Notes: generated by a model from the sequence alone, not told the origin. A stretch of DNA of 64,000 nucleotides from Halopseudomonas salegens (GCF_900105655.1 NZ_LT629787.1:868001-932000), one strand, 5' to 3'. Counted from the stretch's first letter, positions 28,013-37,226 are shown. A program made the numbers and translations.

Positions 28013-29197
28013 GTGACAGCCAACCATGATCCCTACGCTCTGGCACCCTTTCGTGCCGAGTTCCGTGATGCGCAGACGGAAAAAGCCTTTCTCAAGCATG
28101 TGGAGCAGGGTACCGCGAGGCATCTGAAAATTGCATTGGCCATCTGGGCCGGCATGGTGTTGTTGTTTGGCTCGCTGGATTATGGTGATCTCGGCCTGAC
28201 TGACGGTTTCTATACCCTGATGACCATGCGCGTCCTGCAAGCGGTCGCGATCGCTTGTCTGATTGTCTGGGTTTACCGGCGTCCGAATCTGGCCAGCTGG
28301 AGTCTGCCCCTGACCCTGGCCGAAATTCTGGGCTTCCCTTTGATGTTCGTGATTTTCTTTATTCGTCCGGACATTGCCGCCTGGAATGTCGGTGTGATCT
28401 GCATCATTCTGATTTCCATATATGTTTTCGTCCCCAACCGCCTCATGTACAACAACCTGGTTGCCCTGTTTGGTCTGGTAGGCACGCTGGTGTCTCTGGG
28501 GATTCGCGGCAGTGAGCTTGCTACCCTGCTGCCCTTGTCTGTGGTCATGTGCTTGCCTATCGTCACCGGTTATGTGGCATCCCGGCGCTTGCAGTTGGTT
28601 CAGCGTCAGGAATTTTCCCTGCTGCAAGAGGTCAACCGTTCGAATCAGGAACTGTGTGACGAAATTGAGCGACGCAAGTCGCTTGAGGCCGAGCTGCAAC
28701 GCCAGGCCACTACGGATCCGCTGACCGGGCTCAGCAACCGCCGTCAATACGAAATGTTGTTTCGCCGTGAACGTGAACGTTGTGCCCGTCAGGGTGGCAG
28801 CATGGTGCTGGGCATTGCTGATCTGGACCATTTCAAACAGATCAATGATACCCATGGCCACGATCTGGGCGATCAGGCGCTCAAGCATGTGGCGAGTATT
28901 TTCCTCGAGTCCCTGCGCCACTCCGATGTGGTAGGGCGTTTTGGCGGCGAGGAATTTATTCTGTTGTTGCCGGATACCCAGATGGATCAGGCCAAGGTGG
29001 TGGTTGAGCGCTTGCGTGAACAGTTGGCCGGTACTCCACTGGGTGCCGAGAGCCTGAGCATTCCTCTGACGGCAACCTTTGCCATTACTCCGGTCAGGGT
29101 TGATGACGACACTATTGAAGACATCATTCGCCGGGCCGACAAGGGGTTGTACCAGGGTAAGCGGGAAGGTCGCAATCGGGTGGTGGTAGCCGCCTGA
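28013..29197 (+). CDS. Membrane-bound diguanylate cyclase (GGEEF)
   Basis: A 394-residue protein with about six N-terminal membrane helices (residues 38-195), a short coiled coil (about 200-235) and a GGDEF domain. The active site is GGEEF at 311-315, which predicts synthesis of cyclic di-GMP from GTP. The product-inhibition I-site RHSD lies five residues before it, so feedback control is likely. The start is a GTG with AGGTGG five bases upstream. A close paralogue follows 23 bp downstream. Confidence 0.92.
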   Translation: MTANHDPYALAPFRAEFRDAQTEKAFLKHVEQGTARHLKIALAIWAGMVLLFGSLDYGDLGLTDGFYTLMTMRVLQAVAIACLIVWVYRRPNLASWSLPLTLAEILGFPLMFVIFFIRPDIAAWNVGVICIILISIYVFVPNRLMYNNLVALFGLVGTLVSLGIRGSELATLLPLSVVMCLPIVTGYVASRRLQLVQRQEFSLLQEVNRSNQELCDEIERRKSLEAELQRQATTDPLTGLSNRRQYEMLFRRERERCARQGGSMVLGIADLDHFKQINDTHGHDLGDQALKHVASIFLESLRHSDVVGRFGGEEFILLLPDTQMDQAKVVVERLREQLAGTPLGAESLSIPLTATFAITPVRVDDDTIEDIIRRADKGLYQGKREGRNRVVVAA

Positions 29198-29220
29198 GCT
29201 GCCCCTGCCGAGGAGATGAC

Positions 29221-30468
29221 ATGCCATCACGCCACTTGCTGAAGGGCTTTCGCTGCCTTAAATGGGGACAACCCATTAGCACCCATGTAGCCAAGGGTTA
29301 CGAGTGGTCAATCAAGCCCTGGTGGGGCGAATTCCGCAATAAAGAGCATGAGCAGGCGTTTTTGCGTCAGCATGCCCCACTGGTTGCCGGGCAGTTGCAG
29401 TTGGCGTTGCTGGTGTGGATGTTTCTGTTGCTTATTTTTGCCATCCCTGATTATTTGACGCTGGGCCCGGGTACCGATTTCTTTATCTTGCTGGCCATGC
29501 GACTGGCAACCTCGGTCTTAATCCTCGCCCTGTTTGTTGCAGTGGGTTTCAAGGCACAACTGGCTGTGCAAGGGCGCTGGATTTCGTTGGTGGAAGTTGT
29601 CGCCATCAGCCTGTTCATGTTGGTCTACTTCTATCGTCCGGATATTCTGTCCTGGACCATAACCGTTACCTTGCTGATGATTCTGGGTGTTATTGCGTTG
29701 GTGCCTAACCGCTTGAAAGCGGCTGTACCTGTTGCTTTCTATATGGCTGTTCTAACGGCCTTGGTATTGTTGTACCTGGGCAGCCTTGATGAGAGTGAAT
29801 TTGTTGGCTTGTTGGTAATCTTCAGCTTGCCAATCGGCATCGGTTGGGCTGGTGCCTTGCGGGCCAATGTGCTGCAACGCAGGCAGTTTGCACTCTTCCA
29901 GCAATCCACACAGCTCAATGCGGAATTGACCCGCGAAATAGAGATGCGCAAGCGCCTGCAGGAACAGCTGCAGCACCAGGCCACCACCGATGCCCTGACC
30001 GGCCTGAACAATCGCCATCAGTATCAGCAACTGTTTGCCCGCGAGTTATCTCGCAGCATGCGCCTTCGGCAACCCATGTCACTGGGTATTATCGATCTGG
30101 ATCACTTCAAACAGGTCAATGATACCTGGGGACATTCCGCCGGAGATGAAGTACTGCGCCGTGTAGCACAACTGTGTCGGGATAACTTTCGCGACATTGA
30201 TATCCTCGGTCGCCTCGGTGGCGAGGAGTTTGTCGTGCTGCTACCCGATACCACGCAGGAACAGGCAATCATTGTCGCGCAGCGGTTTATCGAGACCCTC
30301 GCCAATACGCCGATTGATATTGGCACCCGGGATATTCAGGTAACTGCCACCATTGGCGTGGTTACTCGTCAGCCGGATGAAACCAGTCTCGAAGGTTTGA
30401 TCAAACGCGCGGACGACGCCTTGTACAAAGGCAAGGAAGCTGGCCGCAACCAGGTAATGCCGGGCTGA
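29221..30468 (+). CDS. Membrane-bound diguanylate cyclase (GGEEF), paralogue
   Basis: A 415-residue paralogue of the preceding gene with the same plan: about six membrane helices (roughly 60-220), a coiled-coil linker ending QLQHQATTDALTGLNNRHQY, and a GGDEF domain with GGEEF at 333-337 and the I-site RDID five residues earlier. An extra 25-residue N-terminal segment sets it apart. GAGGAGATG ribosome-binding sequence precedes the ATG. The pair probably arose by tandem duplication and is co-transcribed. Confidence 0.92.
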   Translation: MPSRHLLKGFRCLKWGQPISTHVAKGYEWSIKPWWGEFRNKEHEQAFLRQHAPLVAGQLQLALLVWMFLLLIFAIPDYLTLGPGTDFFILLAMRLATSVLILALFVAVGFKAQLAVQGRWISLVEVVAISLFMLVYFYRPDILSWTITVTLLMILGVIALVPNRLKAAVPVAFYMAVLTALVLLYLGSLDESEFVGLLVIFSLPIGIGWAGALRANVLQRRQFALFQQSTQLNAELTREIEMRKRLQEQLQHQATTDALTGLNNRHQYQQLFARELSRSMRLRQPMSLGIIDLDHFKQVNDTWGHSAGDEVLRRVAQLCRDNFRDIDILGRLGGEEFVVLLPDTTQEQAIIVAQRFIETLANTPIDIGTRDIQVTATIGVVTRQPDETSLEGLIKRADDALYKGKEAGRNQVMPG

Positions 30469-30505
30469 TACAATCAGCTCATTGTTTCCTGAGGGCAGGC
30501 TGCCG

Positions 30506-31558
30506 GTGCGCAAGATCATTCACATTGACTGCGATTGTTTTTTTGCTGCAATCGAGATGCGGGACGATCCGCGTTTGCGCGGACGTCCGCTGGCAGTGGG
30601 TGGAGACCCTGGCAAGCGTGGCGTGGTTGCTACCTGCAACTATGAGGCACGTGCCTATGGCGTGCGGTCGGCTATGGCATCGGCCTACGCGAAAAAGCTG
30701 TGTCCCGAGCTGTTGATTGTGCCCGGCCGCATGGCGGAATACCGTGCAGTTTCACAGAATATTCTCGCCATCTTTGCCGATTACACCGAGCTGATTCAGC
30801 CGTTGTCACTGGATGAGGCCTATCTGGATGTGACCAACAGCCAGCATTGCCGCGGCAGCGCCACGCTGATTGCGCAAGAAATTCGCCAGCGCGTGCGTGA
30901 TACCCAGGGGATTACCGTGTCTGCCGGGGTCGCGCCCAACAAGTTCCTGGCCAAGATTGCCAGTGACTGGAACAAGCCGGATGGATTGTTCGTCATTCTT
31001 CCCGATCAGGTCGATGAGTTTGTCCGTGCCTTGCCCGTCGATCGTCTGCACGGCGTCGGCAAGGTGACCGCCGAGCGCCTCAAGCGCCTGGGCATTGATA
31101 CCTGTGGCGATGTGCGTACCTGGCGGCAGGATGATTTGTTGCGCCGTTTTGGCGTTTTTGGCCAGCGGCTGTGGCAGTTGGCGCATGGCCAGGACGAGCG
31201 TCCGGTAGTGGTAGAGCGCCAACGCCAGTCGGTCAGTGTCGAACATACCTATGATCAGGACCTGCCGGATCTGGCGGCCTGCCTGGCCGAGTTGCCCAGC
31301 CTGCTGGAACGCCTGGCCAAGCGTCTGGCCCCCTTGCAGGGGCAGTACCGTATCAGCAAGCCCTTCGTCAAAGTCAAATTCCATGACTTCACTCAGACCA
31401 CCATGGAGTTGCAAGGCACCCCGGTAACCCCTGAAGGCTATGCTGAACTCTGTGCCCAGGCCTTTGCCCGCGGCTTGCGCCCGGTTCGCCTGCTCGGCGT
31501 GGGCGTGCGGCTGGATTCAGCCCACGACCCATTGCATGAGCAATTGGCGTTGTTCTGA
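30506..31558 (+). CDS. dinB: DNA polymerase IV
   Basis: A 350-residue Y-family translesion polymerase. Catalytic carboxylates are D8 (HIDCDCFFAAIE) and D103/E104 (SLDEAYLD). The helix-hairpin-helix thumb (VHGVGKVTAERLKRLGI-type, here LHGVGKV) and little-finger domain follow. The C-terminus lacks a clear beta-clamp pentapeptide beyond HEQLALF, which fits one (QLALF). The GTG at 30506 is chosen because the polymerase motif then starts at residue 3; an in-frame TTG at 30482 is the alternative. No LexA box is obvious upstream. Confidence 0.94.
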   Translation: MRKIIHIDCDCFFAAIEMRDDPRLRGRPLAVGGDPGKRGVVATCNYEARAYGVRSAMASAYAKKLCPELLIVPGRMAEYRAVSQNILAIFADYTELIQPLSLDEAYLDVTNSQHCRGSATLIAQEIRQRVRDTQGITVSAGVAPNKFLAKIASDWNKPDGLFVILPDQVDEFVRALPVDRLHGVGKVTAERLKRLGIDTCGDVRTWRQDDLLRRFGVFGQRLWQLAHGQDERPVVVERQRQSVSVEHTYDQDLPDLAACLAELPSLLERLAKRLAPLQGQYRISKPFVKVKFHDFTQTTMELQGTPVTPEGYAELCAQAFARGLRPVRLLGVGVRLDSAHDPLHEQLALF

Positions 31559-31707
31559 TTGTCTGACAGCTGGCTGCCTGCCGCTGGCCACCTGTTCTCG
31601 ATAAGGCAGGCGGCTTGCCATATATCACTGCTACCTTTGATGGTCGGCAGCCAGCAGTTAACTGGTTAGCATCCGGGCATCACTTTTTGAACACCAAGGA
31701 GCACATC

Positions 31708-32490
31708 ATGAAGATGCAAGAATTGTTTGACCTCAGCGGCAAAGTTGCGCTGATCACTGGCGGTACCAAGGGGCTTGGCCTGCAAATGGCCGAGGCTTTC
31801 GGTGAACAGGGTGCCAAGGTATTCATCAGTGCGCGCAATGCCGAGGAAGTGGCTGCGGTCGTGGCCGAGCTGAAAGGCAAGGGCATCGAGGCGGGCGGTA
31901 TTGCCTGCGATATGGGTGACCTGGCTTCCCAGCCGGTAGACAAACTCTGTGATGCGGTAGAGCAGGCCTTCGGTACCGTGGACATTCTGGTCAACAACGC
32001 CGGCACCAGCTGGGGACAACCCGCTGAAGATCACAGTTATGAAGGTTGGCAGAAGGTGATGACGCTGAACGTGGATGTCTGCTTCCTGCTGGCGCAGGCT
32101 GTGGGCAAACGCTTCATGTTGCCGCGGAAATCCGGCAAGATCATCAACATTGCATCGATTGCCGGTTTCAAGGGCAATCGGCCGAATACCGGTATTCATA
32201 CCGTGGCCTACAACACCAGCAAGGCCGCAGCCATCAACCTGACCCGTGCTCTGGCGGGTGAATGGGGTCCGTACAACATCAATGTGAATGCCATTTGCCC
32301 GGGTTACTTCCCGACCAAGATGGCCAAGGGACTGGAGAAAGTCACCGAGGTGATCAAGCAGGGTACGCCCTTGGGTCGCATTGGCGGCGAGGATGACATC
32401 AAGGGCGCTGCGGTGTTCTTTGCCTCGGAAGCCTCGCGTCATATCACGGGTCAGGCGCTGGCGGTTGACGGCGGTAACTCGGTAGTCTGA
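31708..32490 (+). CDS. Short-chain dehydrogenase/reductase (SDR)
   Basis: A 260-residue classical SDR. The cofactor motif TGGTKGLG lies at about 16-23, NNAG follows near 93, and the catalytic Y168-x3-K172 is present (YNTSK). It resembles gluconate 5-dehydrogenase or 3-oxoacyl reductases, but the substrate is unknown. AAGGAG lies six bases before the ATG at 31708. A long hairpin follows the stop. Confidence 0.9.
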   Translation: MKMQELFDLSGKVALITGGTKGLGLQMAEAFGEQGAKVFISARNAEEVAAVVAELKGKGIEAGGIACDMGDLASQPVDKLCDAVEQAFGTVDILVNNAGTSWGQPAEDHSYEGWQKVMTLNVDVCFLLAQAVGKRFMLPRKSGKIINIASIAGFKGNRPNTGIHTVAYNTSKAAAINLTRALAGEWGPYNINVNAICPGYFPTKMAKGLEKVTEVIKQGTPLGRIGGEDDIKGAAVFFASEASRHITGQALAVDGGNSVV

Positions 32491-32498
32491 TGGCATTA

Positions 32499-32602
32499 AG
32501 GAGCCACTGAATAACGCCTTGCGTGCTCAGCGTGAAAGCCTGAGCAGGCAAGGCGTTGTTCGGAGGCTCCTGCACCCGGCCAGCCAGATGTGCTGGCCGG
32601 TA
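32499..32602. repeat. Multi-arm hairpin between convergent genes
   Basis: Three nested inverted pairs: AGGAGCC (32499-32505) / GGCTCCT (32565-32571), AACGCCTTGC (32513-32522) / GCAAGGCGTT (32548-32557) and TGCTCAG (32524-32530) / CTGAGCA (32540-32546). A separate CCGGCCAG / CTGGCCGG hairpin follows at about 32577-32602. There is no T-run. It probably acts as a convergent terminator or mRNA 3' stabiliser for the SDR and DUF2489 genes. Confidence 0.65.
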
Positions 32603-32614
32603 GGCCCGATATCC

Positions 32615-33061
32615 TCAGGGGTTGCTCAGGCCCCGGCTCAGCTGGCCAGCAGCGGCTGTAACCCGCTCGCCATGCTCTTCTTCCAGCTGCTGCATGTGTT
32701 TTTCATGCAGTTTGCGTTCACTCGGCGATAACGCTTTCCACGCCTGATGGGTGGGGATATGTGCAGTGGCATCGTAAATCAGGGTGAATATCTCACAATC
32801 ATGCTGACTGTTAAGGGCCCCGGAGTAGTTGTCCAGGAGCACCTTGATGCGAATGCTGCCTTCAATGACAGGTACCTGCCGGGTTACCAGGCTATTGGTC
32901 AGGAACTCGATGTCTTCGGCCAGGCGCTGATTACGTTCATCTTCGTTGTCACGCACGGCGGCTTGCCGCTGCCATACCTGCCGCCACAATCTCAGGGCGT
33001 ACCAGCCGAGGCCGGCAATGATGAGCAGGGCAAGCAGGGTTAGCAGTAAGGTAATCGGCAT
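32615..33061 (-). CDS. DUF2489 family membrane-anchored protein
   Basis: A 148-residue protein with an N-terminal membrane helix (about 3-25: ITLLLTLLALLIIAGLGWYAL) and a charged cytoplasmic domain rich in helices. The sequence EGSIRIKVLLDNY and the YDATAHIPTHQAWK block match the DUF2489 family. Function unknown. Ten bases separate it from the upstream lipoprotein gene, suggesting one operon. Confidence 0.85.
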   Translation of the reverse strand: MPITLLLTLLALLIIAGLGWYALRLWRQVWQRQAAVRDNEDERNQRLAEDIEFLTNSLVTRQVPVIEGSIRIKVLLDNYSGALNSQHDCEIFTLIYDATAHIPTHQAWKALSPSERKLHEKHMQQLEEEHGERVTAAAGQLSRGLSNP

Positions 33062-33070
33062 GGTTTCAAC

Positions 33071-33544
33071 TCAGAGATTCAGATCGGCTGGATCCAGGCT
33101 GCCGCTTTCTCGCAAGGTTATCGTCCGGGCCATGAACAATCCGGTGCGGATGTGGCCTTCAATGCGGTAAGTGACAGGCTGGCGGTTCTCGACCAGTTTG
33201 CCGATATCCACTATGTGACGCCACAAATTGGAGCGTACGTTCAATTCAAAATATTCCGAGCCGTAGGCGGGCACGTCAAAGTGATTGTTGCTGACGCCGG
33301 TGGCCAGCCGAATATCATTCAGGTACACCTGATAATGCATGCCTCGAATCGGCAGGCTGCGATCATTCGGATTATCGATACGCAGTTGCAGGCGAAAGCT
33401 TTGTTCCCACAGGTTGGACTTCAGCATGTCGACATTGGCCAGATGGATGTCTGGTTTGCTATAGCCCGGATTCAGAATGGCGCAGCCGGATAACAGCATA
33501 AGGCCGAACATGGTCAGGCTGATGACCAAGATGCGTTGTGGCAT
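33071..33544 (-). CDS. LEA type 2 (water-stress domain) lipoprotein
   Basis: A 157-residue protein with a lipoprotein signal peptide whose lipobox is LLSGC (cysteine 21). The rest is one LEA_2/WHy domain, a fibronectin-like beta fold: it includes LRIDNPNDRSLPIRGMHYQV and a VPAYGSEYFELNV stretch. Such lipoproteins are common in pseudomonads and are linked to stress, but the role is unclear. The ATG at 33544 has AAGGAG nine bases upstream; an ATG 30 bases earlier lacks one. Confidence 0.88.
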   Translation of the reverse strand: MPQRILVISLTMFGLMLLSGCAILNPGYSKPDIHLANVDMLKSNLWEQSFRLQLRIDNPNDRSLPIRGMHYQVYLNDIRLATGVSNNHFDVPAYGSEYFELNVRSNLWRHIVDIGKLVENRQPVTYRIEGHIRTGLFMARTITLRESGSLDPADLNL

Positions 33545-33673
33545 GGCTTCTGCTCCTTGGGATACTGGCTGCAATTATCAGTGGAGTTGTCGTGCAGCCC
33601 TTCTCTGTCCATACTAACGATTAATGGCTTAAAGGAAAGGCCCTGATTCGGGTTTCCGCGAGGGAGAAGGAAA

Positions 33674-34234
33674 ATGGCAGAGTTTCAGGTGGTTTTTCAG
33701 GGTGAGATTCAGGCTGGAGTCGATGCCGAGCTGGCGCGATCGGCGGTGGGCCAGCTGTTTCAGTTGTCAGACGGCAACCTGGAGCGCCTGTTTTCAGGTA
33801 AGCGAATTGTCATCAAACAGGGGCTGGATGCGGCGACGGCGGATAAATACCGCCAGGCGATTGAACGCGCCGGGGCTGTATGCGTGGTTGAGCCAATGGC
33901 ATCTGAAACGGACGCTGCACCGACGGCCAAACCTGCGTCTGAGGCGCCTGCGTCGGCAGAGTCTGCTGAGGAATCCGCCGGGACTGCGAGCAAGGGCAGC
34001 AAGCTGGAGCCGCGGGACAGTTTTATGGCTGCTTTTACCGAGGTGGACGCGCCGGACTACGATATTGCGCCGGTCGGTAGTGATCTGCAGGAGCAATACC
34101 GTGATTACACGCCACTGGATATTGATCTGGCCGCGCTAAGCCTGGCGCCGGTAGGCAGCGATATGGGTGAGATGAAGAAAGACCAGACTGCAGATGTGCC
34201 GGATACCAGCCATTTGAAGTTGCAAGACAAGTAA
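33674..34234 (+). CDS. Conserved hypothetical protein with paired APVGSD motifs
   Basis: A 186-residue soluble, acidic protein. Residues 1-75 form a conserved alpha/beta module (VVFQGEIQAGVD, LFSGKRIVIKQGLDAATADKYRQAIERAGA) often found at the N-terminus of gammaproteobacterial proteins of unknown function. An Ala/Ser/Glu-rich linker (76-110) leads to a tail in which APVGSD occurs twice (132-137 and 158-163), 26 residues apart. GAGGGAGAAGG precedes the start. Function unknown. Confidence 0.82.
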   Translation: MAEFQVVFQGEIQAGVDAELARSAVGQLFQLSDGNLERLFSGKRIVIKQGLDAATADKYRQAIERAGAVCVVEPMASETDAAPTAKPASEAPASAESAEESAGTASKGSKLEPRDSFMAAFTEVDAPDYDIAPVGSDLQEQYRDYTPLDIDLAALSLAPVGSDMGEMKKDQTADVPDTSHLKLQDK

Positions 34235-34341
34235 TCTTTCCTGTTCCCGGGCTCCCTTTTCAGGCAAGGCTGATTAATCGCGCAAAACCATAGCAGCCGG
34301 GGTGGCGCTGGTGCACTCAGGCGATTTGATTAGTCTTTCCT

Positions 34342-34818
34342 TCATTGCAAGCAACACTGCTTGTATTTCTTGCCTGACCCACAGGGGCAAGGTGCATTGC
34401 GGCCGGGTTTCAGTGGGTTATTCGGGTCGACAAAGTACCAGCGGCCCTGCTCGCGACGAAATTCCGAGTGTTCTTCATGGGCCTGCTGTTCGCCGTTCGG
34501 GTCCTGCCAGCGGGCGATAAAACGCACCCAGGCCTGTTGGCTCTCCGGGCTATCCGCCTCGCTGTCCACTACCTCCAGCCCCAGCCAGCGGCTTTGCCTG
34601 CTCCATTGACGCATAGCCTTGCGATCCAGGCTGGCCTGTTGCGCGGGCAACGTGGTGTTGACCAGATAATCAACCAGCCCAAGGGTGTAGGCGCAATAGC
34701 GTGAGCGCATCAGGCGCTCGGCACTGGGTGCTTCGTGGCCCTGGTGCAACGGCTGGCAGCAGTCGGCATAAGGTCTGGAGTTGCCGCAGGGGCAGGGGGA
34801 TGTTGCCGTCGGGGTCAC
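34342..34818 (-). CDS. ychJ: UPF0225 / YchJ family SEC-C zinc protein
   Basis: A 158-residue protein with a zinc-binding SEC-C motif at each end (CPCGNSRPYADCC near the N-terminus and CPCGSGKKYKQCC near the C-terminus), with a YchJ middle domain between (LMRSRYCAYTLGLVDYLVNTT). Function unknown. The start is a GTG at 34818, two bases after the stop of the upstream gene, which keeps the first SEC-C motif at the N-terminus. The two genes are coupled. Confidence 0.9.
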   Translation of the reverse strand: MTPTATSPCPCGNSRPYADCCQPLHQGHEAPSAERLMRSRYCAYTLGLVDYLVNTTLPAQQASLDRKAMRQWSRQSRWLGLEVVDSEADSPESQQAWVRFIARWQDPNGEQQAHEEHSEFRREQGRWYFVDPNNPLKPGRNAPCPCGSGKKYKQCCLQ

Positions 34819-34820
34819 GC

Positions 34821-35306
34821 TTACCACCAGTATTTGCCAAAGAGCTCCGGATTGGCCCAATATTTGGCGTTCAACCAGTCCGGTACCTGTTTGTAATCCT
34901 GCAGATCATAACTGAACAGGTGCAGGCTGCGCTCCTCTTGCTGGAAGTGTCCCTGACGCTGCATGGCGAGGGCGAAAAAATCTTTCTCCTGCCAGTCGCT
35001 GGCCAGGTTCAGATCCACCAGAACGGCCAGGCGGTTGACCAGTAAATTGCGCAAGCCGGCCAGCAGTTCGGTAGCCCGTTGTTTGTCGAGTATCTCCAGT
35101 TGCTCGGCGACCAGCGCCAGATCGTAGCGCTGCTGTTGCCAGACCTCGGGTACAGGTACTTCCCGGCAATGGACAACCTCAGTATCAGGATGCGCTGCGG
35201 CATAGGCCTGTGCTGCCGGAATCGGGTCGACACTCACGCACAGCAGGCGTTGCGGCTGGTAGTGATCCAGCAGGGCGAGCAGGGCGCTGGTCGGGGAATT
35301 CGACAT
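34821..35306 (-). CDS. Conserved hypothetical protein upstream of ychJ
   Basis: A 161-residue soluble protein ending WANPELFGKYWW. The pattern of an N-terminal LLCVSVDPIPAAQAYAAAHP strand, then RYDLALVAEQLEILDKQRATELLAGLRNLL and LVDLN recalls a truncated Rossmann methyltransferase-like fold, but no S-adenosylmethionine motif is present. I recall it only as a pseudomonad family (perhaps DUF6231) paired with ychJ. Function unknown. Confidence 0.78.
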   Translation of the reverse strand: MSNSPTSALLALLDHYQPQRLLCVSVDPIPAAQAYAAAHPDTEVVHCREVPVPEVWQQQRYDLALVAEQLEILDKQRATELLAGLRNLLVNRLAVLVDLNLASDWQEKDFFALAMQRQGHFQQEERSLHLFSYDLQDYKQVPDWLNAKYWANPELFGKYWW

Positions 35307-35327
35307 GGGGGCTCCGGCAAGATGGGT

Positions 35328-35969
35328 TCAGGGCGCCAGGCGTTCGCGCACCCAGATGCCGTTGACCAGGCGGTAATTCAGCCGGTCATGCAGGCGGCTG
35401 GGGCGGCCCTGCCAGAATTCGATCAGGTTGGGCACCAGGCGGTAACCACCCCAATGCGGTGGACGATCCGGCGGGCTGTCGCTGTGCTCGTTGGTCAGGG
35501 CACCAATGCGGTCTTCCAGTACACTGCGATCGGCAATCACCTGGCTCTGGGGTGAGGCCCAGGCGCCGAGACGGCTACCGATGGGACGGCTGTGGTAGTA
35601 GGCATCGGATTCTTCGGCGCTGACCTGTTCGACAATGCCTTCGATGCGCGCCTGGCGCTCGAGGTCGTGCCACCAGAAGGTCATGGCAGCTTTGGGTTGC
35701 TGTTTCAGTTGCTGGCCCTTGGCGCTCTGGTAATTGGTAAAGAACATAAAACCGCGCTCATCAAAGCCCTTGAGCAGCAGGGTGCGCAGGTGCGGCTGAC
35801 CCTGGGCATCGACGGTGGCCAGCATCATGGCATTGGCTTCGGTGGATTCGACCTCGACAGCCTGCTTGAACCATTCGGCAAACAGGGCGAAGGGTTCGTC
35901 CGGGGCCTGGCTTTCGGTGAGGCCGTCACGGGTGTAGTCGCGGCGCAGCTCTGCAATGGATGGGGTCAT
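35328..35969 (-). CDS. pdxH: Pyridoxamine 5'-phosphate oxidase
   Basis: A 213-residue FMN enzyme that oxidises pyridoxine or pyridoxamine 5'-phosphate to pyridoxal 5'-phosphate. Motifs include [19 protein letters not shown] and SKGQQL-type AKGQQL (FMN phosphate site), [37 protein letters not shown] and a typical C-terminal ERLAP. The ATG at 35969 has AAGGAG eight bases upstream; a frame to 36023 is not used. Confidence 0.96.
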   Translation of the reverse strand: MTPSIAELRRDYTRDGLTESQAPDEPFALFAEWFKQAVEVESTEANAMMLATVDAQGQPHLRTLLLKGFDERGFMFFTNYQSAKGQQLKQQPKAAMTFWWHDLERQARIEGIVEQVSAEESDAYYHSRPIGSRLGAWASPQSQVIADRSVLEDRIGALTNEHSDSPPDRPPHWGGYRLVPNLIEFWQGRPSRLHDRLNYRLVNGIWVRERLAP

Positions 35970-36053
35970 GCCGGTTCTCCTTGGTCTATGCAGTAATGCT
36001 AGCACTCGCTGCGGTCGGTGCATTGATCCGCAGCAAGTTCACGCCGGACAAAT

Positions 36054-37226
36054 TCAGTCGAGTTGTTGCAGGCAGCGGGCCAGTTCGCGGCTCAGTGCGA
36101 GGGCCCGCGGGTCCATCAAGACATAGGGTCCCATGGTGTTGGTGACATAACCAAAGCCGACCTGGCGTTCGGGGTCGCAGAAGCCGAGTGAACCGCCAGC
36201 CCCCGGATGGCCCCAGGCTTGTGGCCCCATGCCATAGCCGCCGCCTTCATAGTCTTGCTCCAGCATACAGCCGAGGCCAAAGCGGGTCGGGGCCAACAAG
36301 GTCTTGTCCATGCCGGCGCTGTGCTCGCGTTGCATGCCGTTGACCAGTTGACTATCCAGCAAACTCACACCGTCCAGGCTGCCGCCATGGGCCATCAGCT
36401 GCCAGAAGCGTGCCAGTGAACGGGCGTTGCCGGTGCCGTTGGCGGAGAAGATTTCCGCTTGCTGCCATTCGGTACGGTTGGTGCTGGTCATCATGCTGGT
36501 CGGGTTGCCAAAGGCCTTGGCGGTCAGGCTCTCTGGCTGGCCCATGCTCATGAACAGGGCGCGGGCATACTCGTCACCAAACTGGTTGCGCAGGCGGGAC
36601 ACACTGGCAATGCGCTCGAGGTCGCTGTCCGGTACGCCGACAAAGAAGTCCATGCCGGCGGCCTGACAAATATGCTGGTTGATGTAGGCGCCGGGGCTTT
36701 CGCCGCTGGCCCGGGCCAGTGGTTCGCCGAGCAGCCAGGCATAGGTGACGGGTGCGTAGCCGTGGGCGCTGTCGGGCTGCCACCAGGGTGTTTGCTGTTC
36801 CAGCGCATGGGTCATGGCGGGCCAGTTGAACAGGGCTTCTGGCGGCAAGGGGATGCTGACGGCTGACAAGCCGGAGCGGTGGCTGAGTATCTGGCGCAGG
36901 GTGATCTGGTCTTTGCCGGCGACGGCGAATTCGGGCCAGACTCTGGCTACCGGGGCGTCGAGTTCGAGTGTGCCGGCTTGCACCTGTTGCAGGATGGCGA
37001 CGGCGCCGAGGGGCTTGGTGCAGGAAAATACGTTGACCAGTGTGTCCTGTTCCCAGACCTGCTGGTTTTCCTTGTCCATTACGCCCTGCCAGAGATCCAG
37101 CACGGTGTCGCCGCCAACGGTGACGCAGAGGGCGGCGCCACGGGCCTGTTCGTCACTTTGTTGCTCGGCAAACAAGGCGCGAACGCTTTCAAAGCGCGGA
37201 TCAAAATACCCTTGTACTTCAGCCAT
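36054..37226 (-). CDS. Beta-lactamase-fold serine hydrolase (class C / EstB type)
   Basis: A 390-residue hydrolase of the beta-lactamase/penicillin-binding family. The catalytic SxxK is S68-C-T-K71, the tyrosine motif is in APVTYAW, and an HPGAGGSLGF block replaces the KTG triad (HxG), as in family VIII esterases. There is no signal peptide, so it is probably a cytoplasmic esterase rather than a true beta-lactamase. The substrate is unknown. Confidence 0.88.
   Translation of the reverse strand: MAEVQGYFDPRFESVRALFAEQQSDEQARGAALCVTVGGDTVLDLWQGVMDKENQQVWEQDTLVNVFSCTKPLGAVAILQQVQAGTLELDAPVARVWPEFAVAGKDQITLRQILSHRSGLSAVSIPLPPEALFNWPAMTHALEQQTPWWQPDSAHGYAPVTYAWLLGEPLARASGESPGAYINQHICQAAGMDFFVGVPDSDLERIASVSRLRNQFGDEYARALFMSMGQPESLTAKAFGNPTSMMTSTNRTEWQQAEIFSANGTGNARSLARFWQLMAHGGSLDGVSLLDSQLVNGMQREHSAGMDKTLLAPTRFGLGCMLEQDYEGGGYGMGPQAWGHPGAGGSLGFCDPERQVGFGYVTNTMGPYVLMDPRALALSRELARCLQQLD

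Noticed and set aside
36054..37226. Chromosomal AmpC beta-lactamase linked to ampD
   Set aside because: There is no signal peptide and the KTG triad is replaced by an HxG-type motif, so it looks like a class C-fold esterase.
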